Source of the DNA: Opitutaceae bacterium
GTDB lineage: Bacteria; Verrucomicrobiota; Verrucomicrobiia; Opitutales; Opitutaceae
Direction: 5' to 3'
Assembly (NCBI GenBank): GCA_003168315.1
Contig: PMSP01000345.1
Coordinates: 1-15,315 of the forward strand
DNA: 15,315 nt
The notes under the pieces: generated by a model
What the model was told of the DNA's origin: nothing
Databases searched by the model: none
The model's input: the letters and a program-made list of their open reading frames with translations, nothing else
In this document: one piece after another, positions 1 through 6,654 of the stretch
Layout: every line of letters starts with the position of its first letter
Position numbering within the stretch: position 1 is the stretch's first letter
Made by a program: the position numbers and the translations under genes

Positions 1-66
1 GTGCTAGACTTGTGAAGTCATAGCCAACAGGCTGGATATCGGCATTACGAGCCTGAAACTTGAGTT

Positions 67-405
67 ATGTACACGCCCTCCACGCTCGCGCGGACTGTCC
101 GGATGCTGCTCCTGGCGGTTGTCTCGGTGTTCGCCGCGACGGTGGCCGACGCGGCAACGGTGAGGGGGAGGCTGGTGCACGGTGCGAATGGCTACCCGGC
201 CGAGGGCCTCGCGGTGACGGTGAATCACTACCAGTACGGCCGGTCGCCCCCCTCGTTCTCCGGCCCCGACGGGATGTTCTACCTGAACGGGATTCCCCCA
301 GGTAACTACATCCTCGAGATCTGGGTCACCCCGCAGAACTTCATATCCATTAACATCACGGTGAATGATCCGGTGACCGACATATATCCGGTGAGGGTGC
401 CATGA
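67..405 (+). CDS. Small secreted protein with carboxypeptidase-regulatory-like beta-sandwich
   Basis: This 112-residue protein opens with a Sec signal peptide: a basic n-region (R9, R12), a hydrophobic core at about 13-24, and a likely signal peptidase I site after ADA (27-29). The mature part is about 80 residues. Its GxxGYPAEGLAVTV-like strand, followed by DGMFYLNGIPPGNYILEI, matches the pattern of carboxypeptidase-regulatory-like or CarboxypepD_reg domains, a small Ig-like beta-sandwich. No catalytic residues are evident, so a binding or structural role in the periplasm or at the surface is likely. The ATG at 67 has only a weak ribosome site. A second ATG at 103 would also leave a working signal peptide. 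It lies 125 bases upstream of the hydrolase gene on the same strand, with no clear functional link. The domain family is fairly sure; the function is unknown. Confidence 0.7.
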   Translation: MYTPSTLARTVRMLLLAVVSVFAATVADAATVRGRLVHGANGYPAEGLAVTVNHYQYGRSPPSFSGPDGMFYLNGIPPGNYILEIWVTPQNFISINITVNDPVTDIYPVRVP

Positions 406-530
406 GGGAATTGCTTCGGATGCGGGTCATCTGCGACCGATAGCCATCACAAGCCTTAGCCGGCAGTTTGATTTCCTCGATCGCGTCTTGCACCTTCATC
501 AATCGCGCAGCCAGAACAGAAACGGAATTG

Positions 531-1679
531 ATGAAAAACATCATCGTGTGCTGCGACGGTACCGACAACCAGTTCTCTGGGGATCACACCAATGTGATAC
601 GGGCCTTCAAGATAGCCGAGGGCTTGCCCAACCAGGCTTGTTACTACGATCCCGGCGTGGGTACCCTTCCCCTTACAGGATGGGTGACAAAGCTCGGCGA
701 ATGGTGGTCGATCACAGAGGGCCTGGCGTTCGGGGCCGGGCTCATCGCCGATGTCCAGGAGGCGTATGGTTATCTAATGAAGGTTTATGACCCGGGCGAC
801 CAGATTTTCCTATTCGGCTTCAGTCGCGGGGCGTTTACCGTGCGCTCGCTTGCGGGAATGCTGAATGCGGTGGGACTGCTTTTCCCGGACAGCGACCAGC
901 TCGTGCCGTATGCGACGGACTATTGGAAGCAATGCAAGGGGGTCGACTCGACCGGTGCTGCAGTCTGTGCGGAATTCAAGGCCACGTTGGCCCGGCCGTG
1001 CCCCGTTCACTTCATCGGAGTCTGGGACACGGTAAGCTCGGTGGGATTCACCAACATACTCTTCCATAACAAGAGTTTCCCATTCACCTACAGGAATCCC
1101 AGCGTCACCCATGTGCGCCACGCCGTGTCCATTGACGAGCGCCGCTGCTTCTTCCGGCAGAACCTGATGGGCAGGGATTATCCGGAACAGGACGTGAAAA
1201 ACGTCTGGTTTTCGGGCGTCCACTCCGATGTCGGGGGAGGCTACCCGCCCGACCAGTCTGCCCTTTCCAAGCTGACATTCGAGTGGATGATGGTCGAGGC
1301 AAGGAATTGCGGATTCAAAATTGATATGGGCGAGTCCCCGGATTCCTATGCCAAGGAACTCGCGCACGGCCAGTCTCCGGATCCGTGCGGGATGCAGCAC
1401 GAGTCGCTGCAGGGGGCGTGGTGGCTCGCGGAGGTGATCCCGACGGGGCACTTCTCGGTCGCCGACGAGAAATACCATTGGCGGATGAACCTGGGCAGCC
1501 CCCGCAACATTGCGATCGGCCGCGCCCTTCCCGGATTGCTGATCCACGAATCCGTGCTGAACCGGATGGACATGGTCCCGGGCTATCGCCCCAGAAACCT
1601 CCCGGATTCAAGCGCGGGTGTGCGCTCGCTATATCAGATCGAGCCTCGCGTGCCGATGGCCTCAGCCGCCCACGAATAG
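531..1679 (+). CDS. DUF2235-family alpha/beta hydrolase
   Basis: This 382-residue cytoplasmic-looking protein of the DUF2235 family shares the catalytic domain of Tle1-type phospholipases. The N-terminal signature IIVCCDGTDNQ (residues 4-14) is typical. The nucleophile elbow is GFSRG at 96-100 with S98. A conserved GVWDTV gives D166, and FSGVHSDVGGGY gives H231, so an apparent Ser-Asp-His triad is intact. No signal peptide or membrane segment is seen. An in-frame TTG at 468 extends the frame by 21 residues, but the family motif starts right after the ATG at 531, which has a GGA-type ribosome site just upstream, so I use 531. No VgrG, PAAR, Hcp or immunity gene is beside it, so calling it a type VI effector is not supported. 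Substrate is unknown; family members hydrolyse lipids or other esters. Confidence 0.85.
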   Translation: MKNIIVCCDGTDNQFSGDHTNVIRAFKIAEGLPNQACYYDPGVGTLPLTGWVTKLGEWWSITEGLAFGAGLIADVQEAYGYLMKVYDPGDQIFLFGFSRGAFTVRSLAGMLNAVGLLFPDSDQLVPYATDYWKQCKGVDSTGAAVCAEFKATLARPCPVHFIGVWDTVSSVGFTNILFHNKSFPFTYRNPSVTHVRHAVSIDERRCFFRQNLMGRDYPEQDVKNVWFSGVHSDVGGGYPPDQSALSKLTFEWMMVEARNCGFKIDMGESPDSYAKELAHGQSPDPCGMQHESLQGAWWLAEVIPTGHFSVADEKYHWRMNLGSPRNIAIGRALPGLLIHESVLNRMDMVPGYRPRNLPDSSAGVRSLYQIEPRVPMASAAHE

Positions 1680-1703
1680 ACATTCAGTCAAAAATTCAGA
1701 CGG

Positions 1704-1718
1704 CGAATGCCGCATTCG
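1704..1718 (-). terminator. Possible weak terminator after the NRAMP unit
   Basis: A short perfect inverted repeat, CGAATG - 3 bases - CATTCG, lies about 80 bases past the stop of the small membrane protein gene. Read on the minus strand it is followed 8-12 bases later by a run of five T. The stem is only 6 bp and the T run is not adjacent, so this is a weak candidate. It also lies 24 bases after the end of the hydrolase gene on the plus strand, where it has no T tract. Confidence 0.2.
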
Positions 1719-1799
1719 GGCAACATCGAAACCACAGCGCGCAATCTCTTCGCTCGAAGGTTTTCCGTAAAGAACAATTGGCGAATCGCAGCGGAGGCG

Positions 1800-2033
1800 T
1801 CACTGGGCGGTATGAAATGCATTCCAGGTTTGCAGCGCGACGAGGAGCACCATTAGGACAACATAGACCCGCAGCACCCAGAGGAGGAGGATGGTTCGCC
1901 GGCTCAATGCCTGGCGTCCAAAGGGTTGCTTTGCCGTTGAAAATTGATCGGGTTCGAGCACTTCATGCACCCAGAGGGCCGCGGGATTGGGAAGCGCGGC
2001 CTGTTGCTGTTCGATTGCCTTGTTGCTGATCAT
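1800..2033 (-). CDS. Small single-span membrane protein downstream of NRAMP transporter
   Basis: This is a 77-residue protein of no family I recognise. Residues 1-45 are hydrophilic with a Q-rich stretch (Q9-Q11). Residues 48-67 form one strongly hydrophobic segment preceded by R40, R45 and R46. By the positive-inside rule the N-terminus is therefore cytoplasmic and a short tail of about 10 residues faces the periplasm. The ATG at 2033 has a good purine-rich ribosome site (AAGGAAAG) a few bases upstream. The gene follows the NRAMP gene by 41 bases on the same strand with no terminator between, so the two are probably one transcript under the same metal control. A role as accessory subunit or modulator of the transporter is inference from context only. 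Confidence 0.6.
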   Translation of the reverse strand: MISNKAIEQQQAALPNPAALWVHEVLEPDQFSTAKQPFGRQALSRRTILLLWVLRVYVVLMVLLVALQTWNAFHTAQ

Positions 2034-2074
2034 ATTGGCTTTCCTTGGCTGGCTGGCGGTTTTTACGCGCTCCC

Positions 2075-3454
2075 CTAGGAGGGAAGCAAGTGGGGGAAAA
2101 TGGTGGTTATTCCGAAAATGAGGCCTGCCAGGACGAGCAGGATCGTCACCGAGATCCCGAAGAAATTAGCCATCGGTCCGTTTGCATGCTTACCCATGAT
2201 TTCGCGGTCGTTGACCAAAAGCAGGAGAAACACTATCGCCGGCGGCATCGCCAACACAGCGATGACATTGACGATGAGAACGATGAAGACCAGCGGCGCG
2301 TTGGGGATGAGCACCAGGGCCGCCGCGATGGCCGCCGCTGCGATTAGTACGGCATAGAATAGCCGACCTTCGCGTAGCGGACTGTTCAGACTGCGGGCGC
2401 TTCCCGTCACCTCTCCGAAGGCGTAAGCCGAAGAGGATGAAATGGTGATCGCCGCCACCAGCCCGGCTTCGAAGATCCCGATCGCGAACAGGGTTGCCCC
2501 CACCTTCCCGACATACGGCATCAAGGCTTGAGCGAACGCAGCCCCCTCGAAGCTCGAGGCGTCAACGTGGTGGGCGAACAGTGGCGCCGTCGCCAGTACC
2601 GTTGCGATGGCCGCGATCGCGGCGAGCCCCGCTCCCAGGGCGGTGTCGATGCGACCGTGGCGGATGTCTGCGGCGGTCAATCCCTTGTCGACGACAGCGC
2701 TTTGCTGGAAGAATAGCATCCAGGGCGTCACGGTCGCCCCTATGTTCGACATGACTATCAGGATGAAGCCCGCTGTCACCCCGCCCGGCAACGGTCCCCA
2801 GGTGAAGAACGCCCGCACCACCTGGCTGCTCACTGGATGGGCCATGAATGCGACGGGCACGAAGATGAGATTGAAGATGGCAAAGCCGAGGGTGATGCGC
2901 TCCCACGTCCAGTAGCGCCGGGTGAGCACCACGGCGACCACGACGAGAAGGGCCCCCAGCACGGCGATCCCGGCGGGCACGCCGAAAAAGCCCAGTCCCG
3001 CGCGGACCGCTATGAATTCGGTGACCAATGTCAGGAGGTTGCCGAAGACCAGGTCGGCCATCGCGAAGAAACCCCAGAAACGCCCGAATCGGGCGTAGAT
3101 CAGCTCGGCATGCCCTCGTTTCGTGACGGCACCGAGCCGGACCGTCATCTCCTGGACCACAAACGCCATCGCGAAGGTAAGGGCTATGAAGGGCAGGAAA
3201 AAGCCGACACCATAGATTGCGCCCGTTTGGGCGTAGGAAATCATGCTGGGCCCATCGTTCTCCCCAAGCATGACCAGGATGCCGGGACCAATGAGGAGCC
3301 AGAGAAGCCTCAGGGATCGGGTTCGCCCCTGGCCCGCACGAAGGTCATGGACACGGCGCCGGTCGCCGGCGCGCTTAATGTCCTCAACGGTGATGTCCGA
3401 ATGCATCCCCTCGGGGCTCGTCGGCCGGATCAGTTCTTGACTACCATCATCCAT
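2075..3454 (-). CDS. Divergent NRAMP-family divalent metal transporter
   Basis: This is a 459-residue inner-membrane protein with about 11 hydrophobic segments after a charged 48-residue cytoplasmic head. The first helix starts LLIGPGILVM, as in NRAMP (SLC11) proteins, but the canonical DPGN metal site reads D67-G-P-S (ENDGPS). In helix 6 the canonical MPH reads T243-P-W245, so the metal-coordinating Met and the His are absent. This places it in a non-canonical NRAMP branch, which often carries DPSG/TPY-like motifs, and makes Mn/Fe selectivity uncertain. It is divergent from a DtxR/MntR-type repressor and followed by a small membrane protein gene, which supports a metal-uptake role. The start at 3454 is the most upstream plausible ATG. 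It falls almost at the predicted transcription start, so the mRNA may be leaderless. A second ATG at 3406 has its purine box with zero spacing. Confidence 0.85.
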   Translation of the reverse strand: MDDGSQELIRPTSPEGMHSDITVEDIKRAGDRRRVHDLRAGQGRTRSLRLLWLLIGPGILVMLGENDGPSMISYAQTGAIYGVGFFLPFIALTFAMAFVVQEMTVRLGAVTKRGHAELIYARFGRFWGFFAMADLVFGNLLTLVTEFIAVRAGLGFFGVPAGIAVLGALLVVVAVVLTRRYWTWERITLGFAIFNLIFVPVAFMAHPVSSQVVRAFFTWGPLPGGVTAGFILIVMSNIGATVTPWMLFFQQSAVVDKGLTAADIRHGRIDTALGAGLAAIAAIATVLATAPLFAHHVDASSFEGAAFAQALMPYVGKVGATLFAIGIFEAGLVAAITISSSSAYAFGEVTGSARSLNSPLREGRLFYAVLIAAAAIAAALVLIPNAPLVFIVLIVNVIAVLAMPPAIVFLLLLVNDREIMGKHANGPMANFFGISVTILLVLAGLIFGITTIFPHLLPS

Positions 3455-3462
3455 TTAAATGA

Positions 3463-3492
3463 ATCATAGAAAACGATATTTTGACTTGTCAA
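3463..3492 (-). promoter_or_regulatory. Sigma70-type promoter for the NRAMP gene
   Basis: Read on the minus strand, a perfect -35 TTGACA (3492-3487) is followed after 18 bases by a -10 TATGAT (3468-3463), five of six to consensus. The predicted transcription start is near 3456, only about 2 bases before the ATG at 3454. The -35 box is one half of the palindrome at 3479-3494. Confidence 0.65.
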
Positions 3493-3494
3493 AA
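3479..3494. promoter_or_regulatory. Candidate operator of the DtxR/MntR-type repressor
   Basis: A perfect inverted repeat, TTTTGAC - TT - GTCAAAA, lies in the divergent region between transporter and repressor genes. Its halves contain the two abutting -35 hexamers: TTGACT at 3481-3486 reading right and TTGACA at 3492-3487 reading left. A protein bound here would block both promoters, as expected for a metal-dependent repressor that controls uptake and itself. A second, wider inverted pair, GATATTT (3475-3481) and AAATATC (3506-3512), flanks it and could extend the site. The sequence is seen directly; which protein binds is inference. Confidence 0.6.
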
Positions 3495-3509
3495 CCAAAA
3501 TAATGAAAT
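3481..3509 (+). promoter_or_regulatory. Probable promoter of the repressor gene
   Basis: TTGACT (3481-3486), a 17-base spacer, and TGAAAT (3504-3509, four of six to the -10 consensus) point rightward to a start near 3516, about 25 bases before the repressor ATG at 3541. It is weaker than the opposed NRAMP promoter and shares the same palindrome. Confidence 0.4.
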
Positions 3510-3540
3510 ATCAAAATTGACGCTGGGAAACACGTTGAGC

Positions 3541-4200
3541 ATGCCTTCAAGCACGGTCGAAAACTACCTCAAGGCCATCCTCGTCCGGTCCGGCGACGGG
3601 GATGTCGTCGTTGCGACCGGGTCGATTGCCGAAGCACTCGGGGTCACTTCGAGCACAGCCACCACCATGGTGAAATCACTAGCCACTCAGGGTCTGCTGG
3701 ATCACATGCACAGGGAGGGAGCGCGCCTTACCCCGAAAGGGCGCACCCATGCGTTGCTGGTTTTGCGCAAGCACCGACTCGTCGAAACCTTCCTTGTGCG
3801 GGAGCTGAAGATGGACTGGAAGGACGTGCACGAGGAGGCCGAGAAGCTTGAACATGCCATCTCGGATCGGGTTCTGGCGCGTATGGACAAGATTCTCAAT
3901 CACCCCGACGAGGACCCGCATGGCGACGTCATCCCCAGTCCCAGGCACCCTCAGTTCGATTGTAGGAAAGGCGTGACACTGGCGACCTGTGAAATCAGAA
4001 GGCCCCTTCGCGTCGAGCGGATCCTTGAACAGAGCCATTCCTTCTTGGAATTCGTCCAGCATTCTCGACTAAGGCCCGGCGCATTGGTCCAGGTAAAGGA
4101 ACGCAATAAGGCCAGTGGAGTGGTACTGTGTTTATTGCGAGACAACGAAATCCCGCTGGGTATATCCGAAGCTGCGAAGATCGAAGTAAAGGTCATTTGA
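3541..4200 (+). CDS. DtxR/MntR-family metal-dependent transcriptional repressor
   Basis: This 219-residue regulator has the full three-part layout of the long DtxR type. A winged helix at about 5-70 carries the recognition region VTSSTATTMVKSLATQGLL. The dimerisation and metal domain at about 75-140 contains H78, E101-x2-E104-H105 and the family signature HPDEDPHGDVIPS. A C-terminal FeoA/SH3-like domain spans about 145-219. The residue matching the DtxR metal cysteine is E101, as in manganese-type MntR. The position matching DtxR Met10 / MntR Asp8 is N8, which is neither. It should bind the shared control region and repress the divergent NRAMP gene when metal is plentiful. An in-frame TTG at 3481 falls inside the palindrome and -35 box, so the ATG at 3541 is preferred. 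Manganese rather than iron is likely but not proven. Confidence 0.88.
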   Translation: MPSSTVENYLKAILVRSGDGDVVVATGSIAEALGVTSSTATTMVKSLATQGLLDHMHREGARLTPKGRTHALLVLRKHRLVETFLVRELKMDWKDVHEEAEKLEHAISDRVLARMDKILNHPDEDPHGDVIPSPRHPQFDCRKGVTLATCEIRRPLRVERILEQSHSFLEFVQHSRLRPGALVQVKERNKASGVVLCLLRDNEIPLGISEAAKIEVKVI

Positions 4201-4279
4201 TCCGCCACTTGAGCGGCAACTGTTTCGAAATCCTGCGCTTCAGGGACGCGTTGGGCTGACATCAATGGGATTTCCCGTT

Positions 4280-4339
4280 ATGAAACTGCGCGCGTTGCTT
4301 CTTGATCAAAAGCGTTGTTGTGTGCGGCAAACCCAATGA
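4280..4339 (+). other. Possible 19-codon upstream ORF coupled to the oxidoreductase gene
   Basis: An ATG at 4280 opens a 19-codon frame (MKLRALLLDQKRCCVRQTQ) whose TGA overlaps the ATG of the Gfo/Idh/MocA gene as ATGA. A GGGA box lies 9 bases before its start. This geometry suits translational coupling or a leader peptide. It could also be chance in a 135-base gap; only the overlap and ribosome-site geometry argue for it. Confidence 0.25.
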
Positions 4340-5718
4340 ATCTCCCAACGCCGCATCCCGGATCGGGCGACCCGATCCAGTCCTTCAACATCTCCCGCCG
4401 GGCCTTCGTCAGGCGCTGCGGCCTGATCGCCGCGATGACCGGCCTTCCCCTGTGGTTCATCGAGCGCCAGCAGCTCGCCGCGCAGGATGTGGCGAAGCTC
4501 CCGACGCCCAATGACCGGCCGGGCATCGCCCTCATCGGCTGCGGCGGGCAGGGAAAGGGCGACGCCAGGAAGGCGAGCGCCTTCGGGGAGATCCTCGCCG
4601 TCTGCGACGTGGACTCGAACCACTCCGCGGCCGCGGCCAAGATGTTCACGGTCGGGGGCAGGGTGCCTGCGGTCTACTCCGACTTCAGGAAGGTGATGGA
4701 GCGGGACGACATCCACGTCATCGTTAACGGGACGCCCGACCACTGGCACACCCTGGTCAACATGGCCGTGGCCAAGGCCCGGAAGGACGTGTACGCGGAG
4801 AAGCCCCTCACGCTCACGATCGACGAGGGCCGGCGGCTCGTGAAGGCAGTGGAGGCGAGCGGCATCGTCCTCCAGACCGGGACGCAGCAGCGCAGCGACC
4901 CGCGCTTTCACCTCGCCTGCGAGCTCATTCGCAACAACCGGATCGGGAACCTCCTGCGCGCCAATGTCTGGCTGCCGGCCGGGCTCAGGGCAGGCCCTTT
5001 TCCGGTCGTGCCCGTCCCGGCCGGCCTGGACTGGGATTTCTGGCAGGGGCAGGCGCCGGCGACCGCCTACGTGAAGCAGCGTTGCCACGCCACCTTCCGC
5101 TACTGGTACGACTATTCCGGCGGCACGATGACGGACTGGGGCGCCCACCACAACGACATCGCCTACTGGGCGATCGGCCTCCTGGCGCCGAGCCACGTCG
5201 AGTCGACCCGGCTGTCGGAGCCGATTCCCGGGGGCTACACGACCATCGCCGACTACAAGGTGAGGTACACCTATGCGAACGGTATAGACCTCAACATCAA
5301 CTCGACCGAGGACGACACGATATACGGGGAGGTGAAGAACAAGGGGGGCCAGCGCAACGGGATCCGCTTCGAGGGCACGGGAGGCTGGATCTGGGTCAAC
5401 CGGGACGAGATCACGGCGAGCGATCCCGCGCTCCTGTCCACACCCATCGCCGCGGACGGGGTGCACCTCTACACGAGCACGAACCACATGGGGAACTTCT
5501 TCGACTGCGTGCGCTCGAGGAAGCTGCCGATCTGCGACGTCGCGACCGGCCACCGCTCGGCGACCATGTGCCACCTGGCCGCCATCTCGCTGAGGACGGG
5601 CTTCAAGCTGGAATGGGACTCCGCCGCCGAGGCGTTCGTCGGCGACAACGCCGGCGTCGCGAACGGCTACGTCTCGCGGGAGATGCGCGCGCCCTACGAC
5701 TACTCCTTCGTCGGCTGA
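4336..5718 (+). CDS. Tat-exported Gfo/Idh/MocA-family oxidoreductase
   Basis: This 460-residue NAD(P)-dependent oxidoreductase acts on sugars or cyclitols. The N-terminus carries a twin-arginine signal, SRRAFVRR (20-27), and a mild hydrophobic stretch to about 42, so the folded, cofactor-loaded enzyme should be exported to the periplasm. The Rossmann fold begins at about 62 with IALIGCGGQG (dinucleotide loop G68-G73). The family lysine motif is E155-K156-P157. The C-terminal alpha/beta domain holds GGTMTDWGAHHNDIAYW (262 onward), with D267 and H271/H272 near the expected catalytic site. Exported members of this type are frequent in Verrucomicrobiota, Planctomycetota and Bacteroidota and include enzymes that oxidise glycosides at C3. 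The ATG at 4336 is chosen over a TTG at 4315 because it overlaps a short upstream frame as ATGA and leaves a normal Tat n-region. The substrate is unknown. Confidence 0.9.
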   Translation: MNLPTPHPGSGDPIQSFNISRRAFVRRCGLIAAMTGLPLWFIERQQLAAQDVAKLPTPNDRPGIALIGCGGQGKGDARKASAFGEILAVCDVDSNHSAAAAKMFTVGGRVPAVYSDFRKVMERDDIHVIVNGTPDHWHTLVNMAVAKARKDVYAEKPLTLTIDEGRRLVKAVEASGIVLQTGTQQRSDPRFHLACELIRNNRIGNLLRANVWLPAGLRAGPFPVVPVPAGLDWDFWQGQAPATAYVKQRCHATFRYWYDYSGGTMTDWGAHHNDIAYWAIGLLAPSHVESTRLSEPIPGGYTTIADYKVRYTYANGIDLNINSTEDDTIYGEVKNKGGQRNGIRFEGTGGWIWVNRDEITASDPALLSTPIAADGVHLYTSTNHMGNFFDCVRSRKLPICDVATGHRSATMCHLAAISLRTGFKLEWDSAAEAFVGDNAGVANGYVSREMRAPYDYSFVG

Positions 5719-5725
5719 GCTGCGC

Positions 5726-6562
5726 TCAGGGGCGTGCCCGCGAGGCGAACCACGACCTGAACCGGGCCGTCTGCCGGTCCTTCTGCCAATCGCACAGCTC
5801 CGAAAGGTTGGCGACCGGTTTGCCGGAATAGGGCAGCGTCGGCAGGTAGGGCGGCGGCCCGAATTCCGGGCAGAAAGTCGAGACGGCCGCGCCGGCCTTG
5901 AGCTGCTGCTCCCAGACGATGTCCCACCAGCGCTCGAACGCGCGCAGGTAGGGAAGCGCCTCGGGGGCGCGCAGGTCGGCGATCTGGGGCGCCTCCTCCG
6001 TCCCGACCCTCATGTGGACATGGTCGGCCCGGGAGGCGCAGAGGCGGATGAGCTCGATCTGGTCGTCCAGCAGCCGTTCGCACGCCACGACCCAGTGGCT
6101 GAAGTCGCAGGTGAGCCTGAGCTCGGGAAACGACTTCAGGATTCGCCGGGCGGCGGTGGGATGAAAGAGCGCCGTGTTGCGGTGGATCTCATGGGCGACC
6201 GGGATGCCGGCCGCGGCTCCCGCCTTCAGGGCCCCCTCGAAGTAGCGCGCCGCCTCGTCCGGGTTCCAGCAGTCATATCCGCCCATCACGTTGATGGTGT
6301 CGGCACCGGTCCGGAGCAGCAGCTTCAGCTGCCTGTCGAACGAGCGCAGGTGGCCCGCAACGGATGGACCCGCGTCGCGGGTCCATATGGTCCCCTTGAA
6401 GGGGAAACGGCGCCGCCTGCGGATGCGCTTCAGCTCGGCATGCTCCGCCGCGGTGAAGAGGATGGCCTCGATCCCCTCGTACCCGGCGTCCAGGATGGAG
6501 GCGATGGCGGCGTCCCAGGCTCCCTCGACGCCCCAAAGGTTCCTATAGGCCACGAGCTTCAT
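5726..6562 (-). CDS. Sugar phosphate isomerase/epimerase-like TIM barrel
   Basis: This 278-residue protein of the xylose-isomerase-like TIM-barrel superfamily starts MKLVAYRNLWGV, the first barrel strand. E32 (GYEGIEA) ends strand 2. The usual divalent-metal ligands are all present: E125 (VAHEIHRN), D153 with H156 (CDFSHWV), H181/H183 (DHVHMR) and E233 (CPEFGP). Relatives isomerise or epimerise sugars, or cleave glycosides after 3-keto oxidation by a Gfo/Idh partner. It is cytoplasmic: no signal peptide is seen, even in the extension from a GTG at 6628, which I reject because the fold begins at the ATG at 6562. It converges on the Gfo/Idh gene (7-base gap) and diverges from Rieske oxygenase 1 (92-base gap), so it is probably transcribed from that 92-base region. 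The R-rich run at 48-52 is unusual. Superfamily is sure, substrate unknown. Confidence 0.85.
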   Translation of the reverse strand: MKLVAYRNLWGVEGAWDAAIASILDAGYEGIEAILFTAAEHAELKRIRRRRRFPFKGTIWTRDAGPSVAGHLRSFDRQLKLLLRTGADTINVMGGYDCWNPDEAARYFEGALKAGAAAGIPVAHEIHRNTALFHPTAARRILKSFPELRLTCDFSHWVVACERLLDDQIELIRLCASRADHVHMRVGTEEAPQIADLRAPEALPYLRAFERWWDIVWEQQLKAGAAVSTFCPEFGPPPYLPTLPYSGKPVANLSELCDWQKDRQTARFRSWFASRARP

Positions 6563-6654
6563 CTGGGCGGAGAATCCTGCCGCGGCCTTTGCAAACCGGA
6601 AAGGGCCAAAGCGGGTTTTCGGTGGCACATGGATTGCTGGATGAACGGGACCCC

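Noticed and set aside
1..66. A gene or regulatory site at the left edge
   Set aside because: No convincing start, ribosome site or promoter is visible in this short stretch; the minus-strand frame at 4-228 overlaps the signal-peptide gene and looks like a shadow.
531..1679. Type VI secretion phospholipase effector (Tle1)
   Set aside because: The catalytic family matches, but no secretion, PAAR, VgrG or immunity gene is next to it, so the effector role is unsupported.
3481..3540. TTG start for the DtxR/MntR regulator, 20 codons upstream
   Set aside because: That TTG is part of the -35 box and operator palindrome, and the added residues are low-complexity; the ATG at 3541 starts the family domain.
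4306..5574. A 422-codon minus-strand frame opposite the Gfo/Idh/MocA gene
   Set aside because: It is antisense to an enzyme with all family motifs; the product is repetitive V/R/D/G-rich and has no ribosome site.
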